Shown here in pieces: positions 48,739-58,518 of a stretch of DNA of 64,000 nucleotides (its first letter is position 1; each line of letters opens with the position of its first letter). The stretch comes from Acinetobacter baumannii. Its GTDB lineage: Bacteria > Pseudomonadota > Gammaproteobacteria > Pseudomonadales > Moraxellaceae. The position numbers and the translations under genes were made by a program. The stretch lies in the NCBI RefSeq assembly GCF_016508585.1, contig NZ_JADVOP010000003.1, forward strand, positions 1 to 64,000. The letters run 5' to 3'. The notes beneath the pieces were generated by a model, which saw only the letters and a list, made by a program, of their open reading frames with translations, searched no databases and had not been told where the DNA came from.

Positions 48739-49254
48739 TTATTTGATTTCGACTCGATAGGACTTATTTTGTTTAGGATCACGCATTTCACCATATTCAT
48801 CAAAATTTGATTTTTCTGTACATTGTGTATCAATGAATAATTTTTGATTTTTTGCAATCAAGCCTTGTGTTAACTCACAGGTCCAACCTTGATTATAAAA
48901 TTTCTGATCGACTTTTTTACCGTTTAAGTCAAATTGTGTCACTTCAATCAAAGACTGTGCCAGTGTTCTTGCAGGATGACTCTGAGATACGGACAGCACA
49001 TAGTATCGACCACGATGTAATTGGCAGTCTTCAACATGACTCGAAAAAAAATCAGGATTGGTCTTAAACACTTTAAAAGGCTGAGCACCGAACTTGATAT
49101 AGGAAACATCCGCAGGGATGGTGTCGTCAAATTCGGATTTAAATTCGCAGGATACCTCTTGACCAGCAAGTAGAGGAGCCTTGGCTAAAACAGGTACAGA
49201 AATACAAAACACAATTGCGCCAAGACAACTTAAATATATTTTATGATTGATCAT
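48739..49254 (-). CDS. Exported protein of unknown function
   Basis: The 171-residue protein has a signal peptide (residues 1-24, ending PVLA) and four cysteines in the mature part (CEF, CQL, CEL, CTE), which may form two disulfides. I do not recognise the fold. It is transcribed toward the hydrolase gene terminator. Confidence 0.65.
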   Translation of the reverse strand: MINHKIYLSCLGAIVFCISVPVLAKAPLLAGQEVSCEFKSEFDDTIPADVSYIKFGAQPFKVFKTNPDFFSSHVEDCQLHRGRYYVLSVSQSHPARTLAQSLIEVTQFDLNGKKVDQKFYNQGWTCELTQGLIAKNQKLFIDTQCTEKSNFDEYGEMRDPKQNKSYRVEIK

Positions 49255-49296
49255 TTTAATACGACAATATTGACTGTGTTTGTAATTGAATAAGAT

Positions 49297-49327
49297 AAAA
49301 AAGAGCTGGTCAATACCAACTCCTTTT
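49297..49327 (-). terminator. Terminator of dsbB
   Basis: The stem GAGTTGGT/ACCAGCTC with a 4-base loop and one G-U pair is followed by TTTTTTATC on the minus strand, just after the dsbB stop. Confidence 0.8.
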
Positions 49328-49332
49328 ACATT

Positions 49333-49827
49333 TCAGTACTTTCTAAATAACTGCCACAGGCTAATCAATGCCAATACACTAAAGAACAGCAGAGACCACA
49401 CAGGTAAAGACTGTCCTAAAAAGGTCCAATCCACCATTGCACATTCACCCGAACCTTTTAGCACATTTTCAAAAACAGCTTTTAAAGGCAAGGTATTCAC
49501 CCAATAGTCCAAACCAGGACCACAACTTGGCACTTGGTCCTTAGGCAGGTTTTGCAGCCACACATGGCGAGCCGCAACACCGACTGACCAAGAAATTGCA
49601 ACCAGACCCAAGAAACTATAAATGCGTTTAAATACATTATTTTTAGGATGATGTAAAAATGCGATCAAAGAGATCAGTCCAAGACCAATCAACCCAATAC
49701 GTTGAAATACGCAAAGTGGACATGGCTCAAGCCCCTGCACATGCTCTAAATAGAGTGCAAAAGACATCCCGACCACACTTGCTAAAAATAAAAGACCACT
49801 TACGAAGCGATAACTACGCCATTGCAT
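49333..49827 (-). CDS. dsbB: Disulfide bond formation protein DsbB
   Basis: DsbB reoxidises DsbA with quinone. The 164-residue membrane protein has four membrane helices. The first cysteine pair is CPLC near residue 36 in the first periplasmic loop. The second loop has the cysteines of VPSCGPGLDYW and GECAMVDWTF. It lies just downstream of gshA in the same direction. Confidence 0.95.
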   Translation of the reverse strand: MQWRSYRFVSGLLFLASVVGMSFALYLEHVQGLEPCPLCVFQRIGLIGLGLISLIAFLHHPKNNVFKRIYSFLGLVAISWSVGVAARHVWLQNLPKDQVPSCGPGLDYWVNTLPLKAVFENVLKGSGECAMVDWTFLGQSLPVWSLLFFSVLALISLWQLFRKY

Positions 49828-49855
49828 GGAACTTCCTCGTTATATCATCAATACC

Positions 49856-51433
49856 TTATCTAAATTTACTCAGATAATCTTCAAAACTTATACTTGTATC
49901 TTGTTCAAGTTGCTGTTGTTCTGTGAGAGAAGTTTGAGTAAGACCCTCAAAATACGCTAAAGTTTCAGGACTTAATACATGTTGTTCGTAACTTTCGATA
50001 TGCTGATTTGCCATGTGACCACCAAAACTCCATGTTCCCCCATATTCCATCGTATCGGCAATGACTTGTGCTGATAAAGTCTCATCAACATCATCAATCC
50101 TTTTCTGCATCACATCGAGTGCTTGACCATATAAATGTGTTGAATAGGTTTGGTTCAATAGCGCTGCAAGTGGCTGCATGGCATCGAGATGTTGCTGCAA
50201 CCATTCCAACAATGGATATTCTGTACCTGCCTCAATAATTTTGGCATTCGGCGCACGTCCGCGGTTGACCACTTCAGTTTGGTTTTGTTCAATCAAATCT
50301 TGTTCTTCATCCCATAAATCTGGGCTGTCTTGAAGCAAACAATACAAGGCAACCACTTCCAAGAAGCCTGCTGTATCTTCATTGATACCAATTGCACTAT
50401 ATGGATTGACATCTACAGCACGTAATTCAACATAACCAATGCCACGATTCGCCAAGGCCTGTGATGGCGTTTCACCCGCCTGTGGGACTTGTTTAGGACG
50501 AACCAGACTATAGTATTCATTTTCAATCTGTAATACATGATCATTGATTTGAATCGGTTCACCCGCAGCATTGTTTAGACCCAAACGGCTAAATTGTGCA
50601 TAAGGAGAATTCACTGCTTTTTGAAGTTCAGCCACATAACTGTCTAAATTGTTGTAGTGAATGCCGAGTTGCTTTTGTGCAGAATTTTGATAGCCAAAAC
50701 GCCCCATCCGCAAGGCAGTCGCATAAGGCAAGAACAAAGTTCCTTTGATTAATGGCAATAACTGGTGCTCACGCCCAGTCATAAAACACTTACATACCGA
50801 CGGGCTTGCACCGACCAGATACATCACCAACGGCGTTAAACGGATAAAGTTACGAATAAGTCCCAAATAACGATGACTGCGATAATCTTGCAGACTGAGT
50901 TCTTTTAATGCATCGTCTTGCTCATGCTGTTGCAATTGTTCAAATAGAATATCAGGAAAAGAAACATTGTAATGTACACCTGAAATCGTCTGCATCCGGC
51001 GACCATAGCGAATACCCAAACCATGGCGATAGAGTGTTTTAAATTGACCAATATTAGATGTGCCATATTGTGCCAAACGAATATTTTCTTCTTTTTCATC
51101 TAGCATACAAGGCATAGACAAAGTCCAAAGCTTTTCACCATTTTCTAAATGGCGGTTCACCACAGCATGTATATCGGTTAAAAAATTTAAAGCTTCGCTG
51201 ATGCTTGCTTTGGGAGGCGTAATAAACTCCATCAACGCTTCCGAATAATCTGTCGTGATATGCGGATGCGTCAAAGCAGAACCTAAAGAACGAGGATGAT
51301 CGGCCTGTGATAAAAAGCCATTATTCTGCATACGCAGGCTTTCACGTTCAATGCCACGCAACATCCCTTTGAATAAGGTAGAATCCACCCAATCTGGCAC
51401 AAGAAATTGGGAAATCGTTTTGGGTTGACTCAT
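49856..51433 (-). CDS. gshA: Glutamate--cysteine ligase GshA
   Basis: The first enzyme of glutathione synthesis joins cysteine to the gamma-carboxyl of glutamate. At 525 residues it is the proteobacterial GshA type (E. coli about 518). It opens with LRGIERESLRM, then has SEALMEFITPP near residue 63 and TISGVHYNVSF near 147, family blocks for glutamate and ATP binding. It is separated from dsbB by 28 bases, so gshA-dsbB may be an operon. Confidence 0.96.
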   Translation of the reverse strand: MSQPKTISQFLVPDWVDSTLFKGMLRGIERESLRMQNNGFLSQADHPRSLGSALTHPHITTDYSEALMEFITPPKASISEALNFLTDIHAVVNRHLENGEKLWTLSMPCMLDEKEENIRLAQYGTSNIGQFKTLYRHGLGIRYGRRMQTISGVHYNVSFPDILFEQLQQHEQDDALKELSLQDYRSHRYLGLIRNFIRLTPLVMYLVGASPSVCKCFMTGREHQLLPLIKGTLFLPYATALRMGRFGYQNSAQKQLGIHYNNLDSYVAELQKAVNSPYAQFSRLGLNNAAGEPIQINDHVLQIENEYYSLVRPKQVPQAGETPSQALANRGIGYVELRAVDVNPYSAIGINEDTAGFLEVVALYCLLQDSPDLWDEEQDLIEQNQTEVVNRGRAPNAKIIEAGTEYPLLEWLQQHLDAMQPLAALLNQTYSTHLYGQALDVMQKRIDDVDETLSAQVIADTMEYGGTWSFGGHMANQHIESYEQHVLSPETLAYFEGLTQTSLTEQQQLEQDTSISFEDYLSKFR

Positions 51434-51644
51434 ACTTACTCACTTATCTTAAAGAATTTTTTAAAATAAAATATTTCGATGCGCGCAGTATAACGTTATT
51501 TATCGATATACACGTATAACCATCGTTGTTTTAAATGAATTATTCACTTTATTTCGAAAAAAGTTTTTATCACAAAGTTCAACTACAAGACATCTGAAAT
51601 TTGTGTTTGTATAGAAAAATCACCAATAAAGAATTGTAAACATT

Positions 51645-52184
51645 ATGAATTATCAAGAAATTATCGATTTTTGGTTTAGTGCAGAAACTCAACCTTTTTG
51701 GTTCGCCAAAAGTGATGCATTTGATCAAATTTTACGTGAGCGCTTTGTACATACATTAGATCAAGCCAAACAGTGTGAATTGTGGACTTGGCGGGCAACA
51801 GCCGAAGGTCGTCTTGCTGAAATTATTGTTCTAGATCAATTTTCTCGTAATTTATATCGTGACCAAGCCAATGCATTTGCTCAGGATGCTCTTGCACTTG
51901 CATTGGCACAAGAAACGATTCAGCTTAAATTAGATCAAGCGTTGAAACCTGAACAACGTTCATTCTTGTATATGCCATTTATGCACAGTGAATCGAAAAT
52001 TATTCATGCTCAGGCTTTGCAGCTTTTTGAAGCGTTGGGCAATCCCATCAATCTGGACTTTGAGAAAAAGCATAAACTGATTATTGATCGTTTTGGGCGT
52101 TACCCACATCGTAATCAAATTTTGGGAAGAACCTCAACTGCTGAAGAAATTGAGTTTTTAAAGCAACCCAATAGCAGCTTTTAA
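51645..52184 (+). CDS. DUF924 family protein
   Basis: The 179-residue protein has the DUF924 pattern: EIIDFWFSAET and QPFWFAKSDAFDQILRERF at the start, IIVLDQFSRNLYRD near residue 64, then YMPFMHSESK. The fold is TPR-like helical; no function is known to me. It is a single-gene unit. The hairpin GGCTGATG/CATCAGCC at 52190-52218 follows it. Confidence 0.9.
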   Translation: MNYQEIIDFWFSAETQPFWFAKSDAFDQILRERFVHTLDQAKQCELWTWRATAEGRLAEIIVLDQFSRNLYRDQANAFAQDALALALAQETIQLKLDQALKPEQRSFLYMPFMHSESKIIHAQALQLFEALGNPINLDFEKKHKLIIDRFGRYPHRNQILGRTSTAEEIEFLKQPNSSF

Positions 52185-52215
52185 TCGGTCTGGCTGATGT
52201 AAAATTCATATTGCA

Positions 52216-52749
52216 TCAGCCACTAAAAACATAGCTTTGCTTAATGATTTTATTTTCAATCATTTCCGCCTGTAATGACTTTAATTGGCGTTCAGTTGTA
52301 TTAAAGCGAGGAAATAGAGGAATACCACTTCCCAATAAAACAGGCATGATAAAAACATCTAACCGATTGATAAGGTTTTGTTCTATTAATGTATTTTGTA
52401 ATTGAGTTCCTCCAACTACCCACACATTACCAGAATAATTTTGCTGAAGATGATCAATTAAAGTACTGACTCCATTTGTCCATACTGAAAGAGATGAATC
52501 GCATAATGTTAAATGGGGATTGGAACTTACAATAAAGCCTTTTTGATTAGGATATGGCCATTCTGTACCAAAAGAGCATATCACCTCATAAGTTTTACGT
52601 CCCATCAGAATAATATCAATCTCTTTGATAAAATCGTCATACCCGCAGTCAATACTTTGAAATGGGGTCAAAAACGCCACCGATCCATCAAGCGTTGCAA
52701 TATATCCATCTGCACTGGTGGCAATATAACCTCTAATCTGAATCGTCAT
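52216..52749 (-). CDS. Dihydrofolate reductase-family (RibD C-terminal) protein
   Basis: The 177-residue protein has the RibD_C/YyaP-like fold: GYIATSADGYIATLDGSV at the start, LMGRKTYEVICSFG near residue 49 and VWVVGGTQLQNTLIEQ near 109. It is not the housekeeping FolA. Members reduce pterin-like or other substrates; the substrate is unknown. Confidence 0.87.
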   Translation of the reverse strand: MTIQIRGYIATSADGYIATLDGSVAFLTPFQSIDCGYDDFIKEIDIILMGRKTYEVICSFGTEWPYPNQKGFIVSSNPHLTLCDSSLSVWTNGVSTLIDHLQQNYSGNVWVVGGTQLQNTLIEQNLINRLDVFIMPVLLGSGIPLFPRFNTTERQLKSLQAEMIENKIIKQSYVFSG

Positions 52750-52965
52750 TTAATTCTCTACACTTGATTTATATTTAATACTCAACGCTTGATAGGTGCG
52801 CCTAGGGCAATTTCGGAATTGAACTAATTTCAAATTATAGTCTTCTCTCCTATGGAGAATTAACAAAAATCTTCTTGAAATTCATTGTCAGTCCATCAAC
52901 TTAGAACACTATAGCACATAGAAATTTATTCACTTCCATCCCAAAAAATGGACAAGGAGCAACAG

Positions 52966-53532
52966 ATGAAAAAAACACTGATGGGTCTGACGATCGTCGC
53001 TGTGCTCACCATCACGGGTTGTGCCACGACGCCAAACAAACCACGCACCTTTGATCAACTTGGACAGTACACCACTGTGCCGCTCAATGACCATAGCTAT
53101 CGCATTAGTTTTCAAGGCAATAGCAATATGAGTTTTGGAACCGCAGAAGAAATTAATCTTGTTAAAGCTGCTCAAACCACCCTATTAAACGGTTTCACCT
53201 TCTTCAAAGTTCTAGACGACCCAAGTAATCGAAGCCAACAGCCTCCGCGCAAAACGGTGGTTTATCCATCCACAAACTACTATCCCTATGGTTGGGGCTA
53301 TCGACGCCATCCAATGTTCTGGAATGATCCATTTTACGATATGCCACAAGTCGTCAATATTGATCCCGTACAGATTTCCTATACCATCGAATGTTATAAA
53401 GATAAGAAATCTTCACCCAACGATGCCTTTGATGCTCGTCTGATTTTGCAATCTCTGGGACCAAAATATGGTGTTGGTCCGACAGGACAGGTACTACAAC
53501 CACAGCCTGATACGGTAACATCAAAGCAATAA
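52966..53532 (+). CDS. Lipoprotein of the CC0125/CC1285 type
   Basis: The protein has 188 residues from ATG 52966, with AAGGAG eight bases upstream. The lipobox is ITGC near residues 15-18. The segment SYRISFQGNSNMS to LLNGFTFFKVLDD resembles the CC0125/CC1285 lipoprotein family. The middle is rich in Tyr, Trp and Pro. It is followed 28 bases later by the DUF445 gene. No function is known. Confidence 0.75.
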   Translation: MKKTLMGLTIVAVLTITGCATTPNKPRTFDQLGQYTTVPLNDHSYRISFQGNSNMSFGTAEEINLVKAAQTTLLNGFTFFKVLDDPSNRSQQPPRKTVVYPSTNYYPYGWGYRRHPMFWNDPFYDMPQVVNIDPVQISYTIECYKDKKSSPNDAFDARLILQSLGPKYGVGPTGQVLQPQPDTVTSKQ

Positions 53533-53560
53533 AGATAAAGAAACTTGTTTAGGAAAGTGA

Positions 53561-54880
53561 ATGAGCGGAATTGAACACAGTGAAATCGCCAATAGTATTC
53601 CAAGCCTAGATCGAAGCAAACGCTTTGCCACAATCGCCTTGATTGTGGCGGTTGTGGCTTGGATTGCTTTAATCATTTCTGCCAAGTTGCTACCTGAATA
53701 TGCATGGTTTATCCATATCCTCATGTTGGGTGCAGAAGCAGGAGTTGTGGGGGGTCTAGCCGACTGGTATGCAATCACTGTCTTGTTCCGCAATCCCTTT
53801 GGGAAAATTCCTATTCCTAAATTTTTAAAAGATCATACTGAAATTATTCCGCGCAATAAGGCACGTATTGCGGAATCGATGGGTAAATTTGTTCAGGAAA
53901 ACTTCCTTTCTCCTCAAATCGTTGAGCGAAGTTTACAAAATACCGACCTGAGCTTAGCCGTAGGACAATGGTTGGCACATCCCAAAAACAATGGTCAAGT
54001 GGCCGATGTGATTCAACAAACGGTACCCAAAATTTTTGAATTTGTTGGACAGGAACAAATTGGACGCTTTATCCAAAATAACAGTGTGCAATGGGTACGC
54101 AATACCCGTATGAATCAACTTGCCAGTGAAATGCTTCGTGCGGTCTTAGACAACGATTTCCACCAAGATGTGTTGCAACGTGGACTCGACATTGCACATG
54201 AATGGATGATGACCCATCCTGAAAGAACACGAGAACTCACCCAGACCCTGTTTAAAGAACTGGGCGTTTCACGCCTTGCCAAGGGTGCAAGTTGGATCGG
54301 CATTGATGTGGAACAACGTACAATTGACTCAATTATTGAAAAAGTTGAGTCAATGCTGGCAGATGAAGACCATCCAATCCGTCAAAAAATAGAACAAGCA
54401 GCGCATCAACTTATGCTGCAATTGTCAGATAATAATAGCCATGCCAGCATACGTTTAAATGAAACTAAAAATGCACTTTTAGACAGTGAACCTGTTTTGA
54501 ATTTTATGACGGGTGCTGTGGTTATTTTATGTGATGCCATTAAATCTGACCTGCTAAAAGTCGATTCTGGTATAGCGATGAACCTGCGTGTTGCAATTCA
54601 ACAAGTGGGAGAAAACCTCATACAGAATCAATCTGTTCGTGAGTTACTCAATGACCGAATCAGCGGTATTGCTGTTAATTTAAGCGATCAATATAGTGAA
54701 AAAGTGATTACGTTTATTAGTCAACGAATTCATGAATGGGATTCCACGGAAATGATTGCCAAAATTGAAAATGAAGTGGGCGGTGACTTACATATGATTC
54801 GCGTAAATGGTGTGGTCGTAGGCGCGTTTATTGGTTTGAGTTTAGGTGTTATTCGGGCCGTGATTGATTTTGCGATCTAA
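53561..54880 (+). CDS. DUF445 membrane protein
   Basis: The 439-residue protein has an N-terminal hydrophobic pair (about residues 25-75) including GAEAGVVGGLADWYAITVLFRNP, then NPFGKIPIPKFLKDHTEIIPRNKARIAESMG, the DUF445 hallmark. A long helical middle follows, then a C-terminal membrane segment (VVGAFIGLSLGVIRAVIDF). The family is related to YjiN and is of unknown function. Confidence 0.9.
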   Translation: MSGIEHSEIANSIPSLDRSKRFATIALIVAVVAWIALIISAKLLPEYAWFIHILMLGAEAGVVGGLADWYAITVLFRNPFGKIPIPKFLKDHTEIIPRNKARIAESMGKFVQENFLSPQIVERSLQNTDLSLAVGQWLAHPKNNGQVADVIQQTVPKIFEFVGQEQIGRFIQNNSVQWVRNTRMNQLASEMLRAVLDNDFHQDVLQRGLDIAHEWMMTHPERTRELTQTLFKELGVSRLAKGASWIGIDVEQRTIDSIIEKVESMLADEDHPIRQKIEQAAHQLMLQLSDNNSHASIRLNETKNALLDSEPVLNFMTGAVVILCDAIKSDLLKVDSGIAMNLRVAIQQVGENLIQNQSVRELLNDRISGIAVNLSDQYSEKVITFISQRIHEWDSTEMIAKIENEVGGDLHMIRVNGVVVGAFIGLSLGVIRAVIDFAI

Positions 54881-54932
54881 TAGTGCAAATGAATACGATG
54901 AAATCAATTCACCCATCAGCATAAAATCAATC

Positions 54933-54963
54933 AAAAATGGGAGCTGAGCTCCCATTTTTTTTT
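54933..54963 (+). terminator. Terminator after the DUF445 gene
   Basis: The perfect stem ATGGGAGC/GCTCCCAT is followed by nine T. Confidence 0.88.
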
Positions 54964-55020
54964 ACTTAACCATTTCTCATGTTAAAGCATCACTTGCTCA
55001 AACCAAGCTTTGAAGACGGA

Positions 55021-55779
55021 TTAATCAATTGAATAATTAATCGTGACCACCACACGGGCAATTTTATTGATGGTGTTTTTGTCATATGCGCCACCATAAT
55101 CACTGTCATCGTCTGAGCCGCTTTCAGGCAAAATATAAAATGCACCTTGGCTTGCTGAACGCATTGCACCCACTTTTACACCACCCACTTTTGCAAATTC
55201 ATTGGCACGGCTGTAGGCATTTTTTGTGGCATTGGCAATCAATGACATCTTAATTTCTTCTAGATTGGACACCAGATACTGCGGTTTTTGTTCAATTGAA
55301 ATGCCTTTTTCATCCAATAGGTATGCATCTTTTGCAGCTTTTTCTATTTTTTGAATATCGCGGCTATTGATCACCAACGACTGCATTGCGACATAACCTC
55401 TGAATTCGCGAATTGTTTTTCCATCACCCTGATCCACATCTTGATAATAGGGTTGTGAACTTTTATTGCCTAATTTCATTTCTGTGGCTTTAAAACCATG
55501 TTCCACGAAGAATACCTGTAAAGCCTTTATTTCTTGATCAAGTAATTGGTAGGACGCTGTCACACTGTCGGTCGAACGATTGGTTTGAAGGTTGATTTCC
55601 CAACGGGCCGCATCTGCTTGAATGGGTTTTTCAGCCAATCCTTTCACAGTAATTGAATTTTTTTCACCGCCAAATTGCTTAAAAGCATATCCCAATACAC
55701 TTGCCGAAATGATAAAACCCAAACTCAGGATCAGTGCAAAAATCCATAAGGACTTATATGTAATTGATTTATTTTCCAT
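55021..55779 (-). CDS. SIMPL-domain protein, membrane-anchored
   Basis: The 252-residue protein has an N-terminal membrane anchor (about residues 10-32, LWIFALILSLGFIISASVLG), then SITVKGLAEKPIQADAARWEINL, the SIMPL (DUF541/YggE-like) start, and the C-terminal KIARVVVTINYSI. The periplasmic domain is likely. The family function is unclear; YggE is linked to oxidative stress. Confidence 0.85.
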   Translation of the reverse strand: MENKSITYKSLWIFALILSLGFIISASVLGYAFKQFGGEKNSITVKGLAEKPIQADAARWEINLQTNRSTDSVTASYQLLDQEIKALQVFFVEHGFKATEMKLGNKSSQPYYQDVDQGDGKTIREFRGYVAMQSLVINSRDIQKIEKAAKDAYLLDEKGISIEQKPQYLVSNLEEIKMSLIANATKNAYSRANEFAKVGGVKVGAMRSASQGAFYILPESGSDDDSDYGGAYDKNTINKIARVVVTINYSID

Positions 55780-55896
55780 TATTCTAATTTAACCTAAAAT
55801 ATTATAAAGAATTTATAATAATAAACTGATCATAAGTCAACCGTATATGATGCTGAACAGGAGACTAAGTAGATCGTCATCTTGTATTCTGGATAA

Positions 55897-56382
55897 ATGT
55901 ATTCCTATTTAAAATCAGAGAGAAAATCAGTGGATTTAATTAATATAAGAAAAGCCAATATTCATGATTTCAGTGTTTTATCCGAAATCTGGCTGGAAGC
56001 CTCATTTATCGCTCACCATTTTATTCCAGAAACATATTGGAAAGAAAATAAACTTAAAATGCAGAATATTTATCTGCCGATGTCCGAAGTTTATCTTGCA
56101 GAACATAATCTGCACACCTATGGATTTATTGCCTTGCTGGACACTCAAATCGCCGCAATTTTTGTCTCACCGCAGTATCAGGGAAAAGGTGTAGGTACAG
56201 CGCTGATCCAGTACGCTCAAGCCATACGGACTGAACTTGAATTAAATGTCTATCAGGAAAATCCAAAAAGCGTGCAATTTTATAAGACTTTAGGTTTTGA
56301 AATTATAAAAGCAGGCATTGATTTAGAAACCAATTCAAAAGACTTCTTGATGCGTTGGGAAAAATCATTTCATTCAAGATGA
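55897..56382 (+). CDS. GNAT-family acetyltransferase
   Basis: The protein has 161 residues if ATG 55897 is used; GTG 55930, with an AGAGAG upstream, would give a more usual N-terminus (VDLINIRKANIHDF). The acetyl-CoA loop VSPQYQGKGVGTALI and the C-terminal NVYQENPKSVQFYKTLGFEI are typical. The substrate is unknown. Confidence 0.82.
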   Translation: MYSYLKSERKSVDLINIRKANIHDFSVLSEIWLEASFIAHHFIPETYWKENKLKMQNIYLPMSEVYLAEHNLHTYGFIALLDTQIAAIFVSPQYQGKGVGTALIQYAQAIRTELELNVYQENPKSVQFYKTLGFEIIKAGIDLETNSKDFLMRWEKSFHSR

Positions 56383-56558
56383 ATCTGATCTTTATTCTAA
56401 AAATCAGATTCAGATTGGATTAAAAAATCTTAAACATCAATGGCTGTATATGATTAACGCCGTCATCATCAATATAAGCAATAACAAAAAAATTATGACT
56501 ATATTTTTCTTTAAGTTAATGGATTGGAACAGATTAAATTCTTTATTTAAATCATCAA

Positions 56559-56996
56559 CTATTTACATTCACCTTCTCGTTTATATTCATGAATAAACGT
56601 TGTATTGGAAGGCATTTGAGCTTCAACAATTAAATGATTTGCTGAAACACGTTGTACTCGATAATTGACTTTGAATCCACTGAAAGCGCCTGAACATTTT
56701 AAAGCCATACGCCCCTCATTCGGCTGATCACTGGTAATTTGAGTTTTGCATTCTTGAGGAATGCTTTCTCGCATCTCATCCGTTTGTTGTTTGATGAAAT
56801 CTTTAATCTGGATACAACCGCGTTCAGAATGATCTGCTGCTGTAGACTTATGCGGTCGCATGGTTGATTTCCAGTTCCAAATTCCATCTTGAAGATTTTG
56901 TGCTGCTTTGAGCTGATATATTGGAAAATCTGCAGCTATCGCAAGATTACATAAGATAAAAACCAAACAACCCATCAATAGCTTAACAAGATGCAT
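56559..56996 (-). CDS. DUF3617 exported protein
   Basis: The 145-residue protein has a signal peptide (residues 1-21, ending IAIA) and the DUF3617 pattern: DGIWNWKSTM near residue 36, then four cysteines in the mature chain. Members are small periplasmic or secreted proteins of unknown function. Confidence 0.78.
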   Translation of the reverse strand: MHLVKLLMGCLVFILCNLAIAADFPIYQLKAAQNLQDGIWNWKSTMRPHKSTAADHSERGCIQIKDFIKQQTDEMRESIPQECKTQITSDQPNEGRMALKCSGAFSGFKVNYRVQRVSANHLIVEAQMPSNTTFIHEYKREGECK

Positions 56997-57277
56997 GCAA
57001 CAACCCTCCTTTTATAAGTATATGTTTTCTATTTTAGTTCTCATTTTACAGAGACAAAATGTCATTATTATTGACGTAGATCCTGAGCATCAATGATCTT
57101 AAATCATTGTCTCCGAATCAACCGTTCAATTACTCAACATTGTACACATATTCATTCATCCCGTTCGGTATATGACTCATTTGTAAGGATTCCATTGTTT
57201 TAAGCTGTGAAATATTCAGATGTGATCAGAGTATTTGATCACCCAAGTCTTTCTTAATTGAACAAAATTATCAATCA

Positions 57278-57290
57278 TGAATTTTATTCA
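57278..57290. promoter_or_regulatory. MetR-like box upstream of mesX
   Basis: TGAATTTTATTCA matches the MetR consensus TGAA-N5-TTCA exactly. It lies about 64 bases upstream of the start implied by a TATAAA -10 at 57336, a usual activator position. It is in the 521-base spacer before mesX. The assignment is inference from consensus. Confidence 0.45.
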
Positions 57291-57430
57291 ACTTTTTATG
57301 AATTAATATCATTTTTATTCATGTAGTTTTTGGGGTATAAATTACACCATGCTCCTCGCTACAGACCGTATCAGCATCGATTTCCAATTTTTCATGCCGT
57401 TTAGATGAGAAAATATTGAAAAACGATACA

Positions 57431-57443
57431 TGAATAAGTTTCA
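57431..57443. promoter_or_regulatory. Second MetR-like box in the mesX leader
   Basis: TGAATAAGTTTCA is a second exact TGAA-N5-TTCA, 75 bases upstream of the mesX ATG, inside the leader if the upstream promoter is right. The rest of the spacer (56997-57517) holds no gene that I can support. Confidence 0.4.
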
Positions 57444-57517
57444 ACAATACTTTTGAGGCAGTCGAAAAGAGCATGAAATAAATTCAGGTTTTTATCTCAG
57501 AAATTAGGGTTATCACA

Positions 57518-58498
57518 ATGAGTAAAGAGTTTACATTTACGATTAAGCGCATTAGTTTCGATGAAAATTATCATCCTGCTGACAGTACGCGCATTACAAC
57601 CAACTTTGCGAATTTGGCAAGAGGTGAAAGTCGTCAAGACAACTTGCGCAATACTTTGAAGATGATCAACAATCGTTTCAATGCTTTGGCACATTGGGAT
57701 AACCCGAAAGCAGACCGTTACGCTGTCGAACTTGAAATTATTTCAGTGGATATTGATATTGAAGGTAATGGCCAAACATTCCCGACCATTGAAATCTTAA
57801 AAACCAATATTATCGATCACAAAAACAATCAACGTATTGAAGGTATTGTTGGAAACAATTTTTCCTCTTATGTAAGAGACTATGATTTTAGTGTACTTCT
57901 GTTAGAACATAATAAAGATAAAGCCGAATTTAGCCTTCCTGAAAACTATGGTGAGCTTCACGGCAACATTTTTAATTCATTCGTCAATTCGAATACTTAT
58001 AAAGATAATTTTAGTAAGGCACCCGTGATTTGTTTGAGTGTTTCCAGCAGTAAGACCTATCATCAAACTGCGAATCAACATCCTGTTTTAGGCGTTGAAT
58101 ACCAACAAGATGAATACTCTCTAACAGATGAATATTTTGCAAAAATGGGTTTGCAGGTTCGCTATTTTATGCCGCCAAACAGTGTTGCACCTTTAGCATT
58201 CTATTTCCGTGGTGATTTACTCAGTGATTATACCAACCTTGAGTTGATCAGTACCATCAGTACCATGGAAACCTTCCAAAAGATTTATCGCCCTGAAATT
58301 TACAATGCGAATGCTGTGGCTGGAAAATCTTATCGCCCAAGTTTAAAGCATCAGGATTATTCGCTGACGCGTATTGTGTATGACCGAGAAGAGCGTAGCC
58401 AGTTGGCCATTAAGCAAGGCAAATTTACTGAAGAACAATTTATCAAGCCATACAAAACCATCCTTGAGCAGTGGTCTTCAAATTACGTTGCTGTGTAA
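57518..58498 (+). CDS. mesX: MesX, DUF1852 partner of MesD
   Basis: The 326-residue DUF1852 protein opens with TFTIKRISFDENYHPADSTRITTNFANLARG. In A. baylyi the MesD methionine synthase was reported to need a DUF1852 protein (MesX) and oxygen. It is followed by mesD after 20 bases. No known catalytic motif is visible; it may supply the methyl group or process the methyl donor. The gene is preceded by MetR-like boxes. Confidence 0.88.
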   Translation: MSKEFTFTIKRISFDENYHPADSTRITTNFANLARGESRQDNLRNTLKMINNRFNALAHWDNPKADRYAVELEIISVDIDIEGNGQTFPTIEILKTNIIDHKNNQRIEGIVGNNFSSYVRDYDFSVLLLEHNKDKAEFSLPENYGELHGNIFNSFVNSNTYKDNFSKAPVICLSVSSSKTYHQTANQHPVLGVEYQQDEYSLTDEYFAKMGLQVRYFMPPNSVAPLAFYFRGDLLSDYTNLELISTISTMETFQKIYRPEIYNANAVAGKSYRPSLKHQDYSLTRIVYDREERSQLAIKQGKFTEEQFIKPYKTILEQWSSNYVAV

Positions 58499-58518
58499 CC
58501 CCAATAGAAAAGATATAG

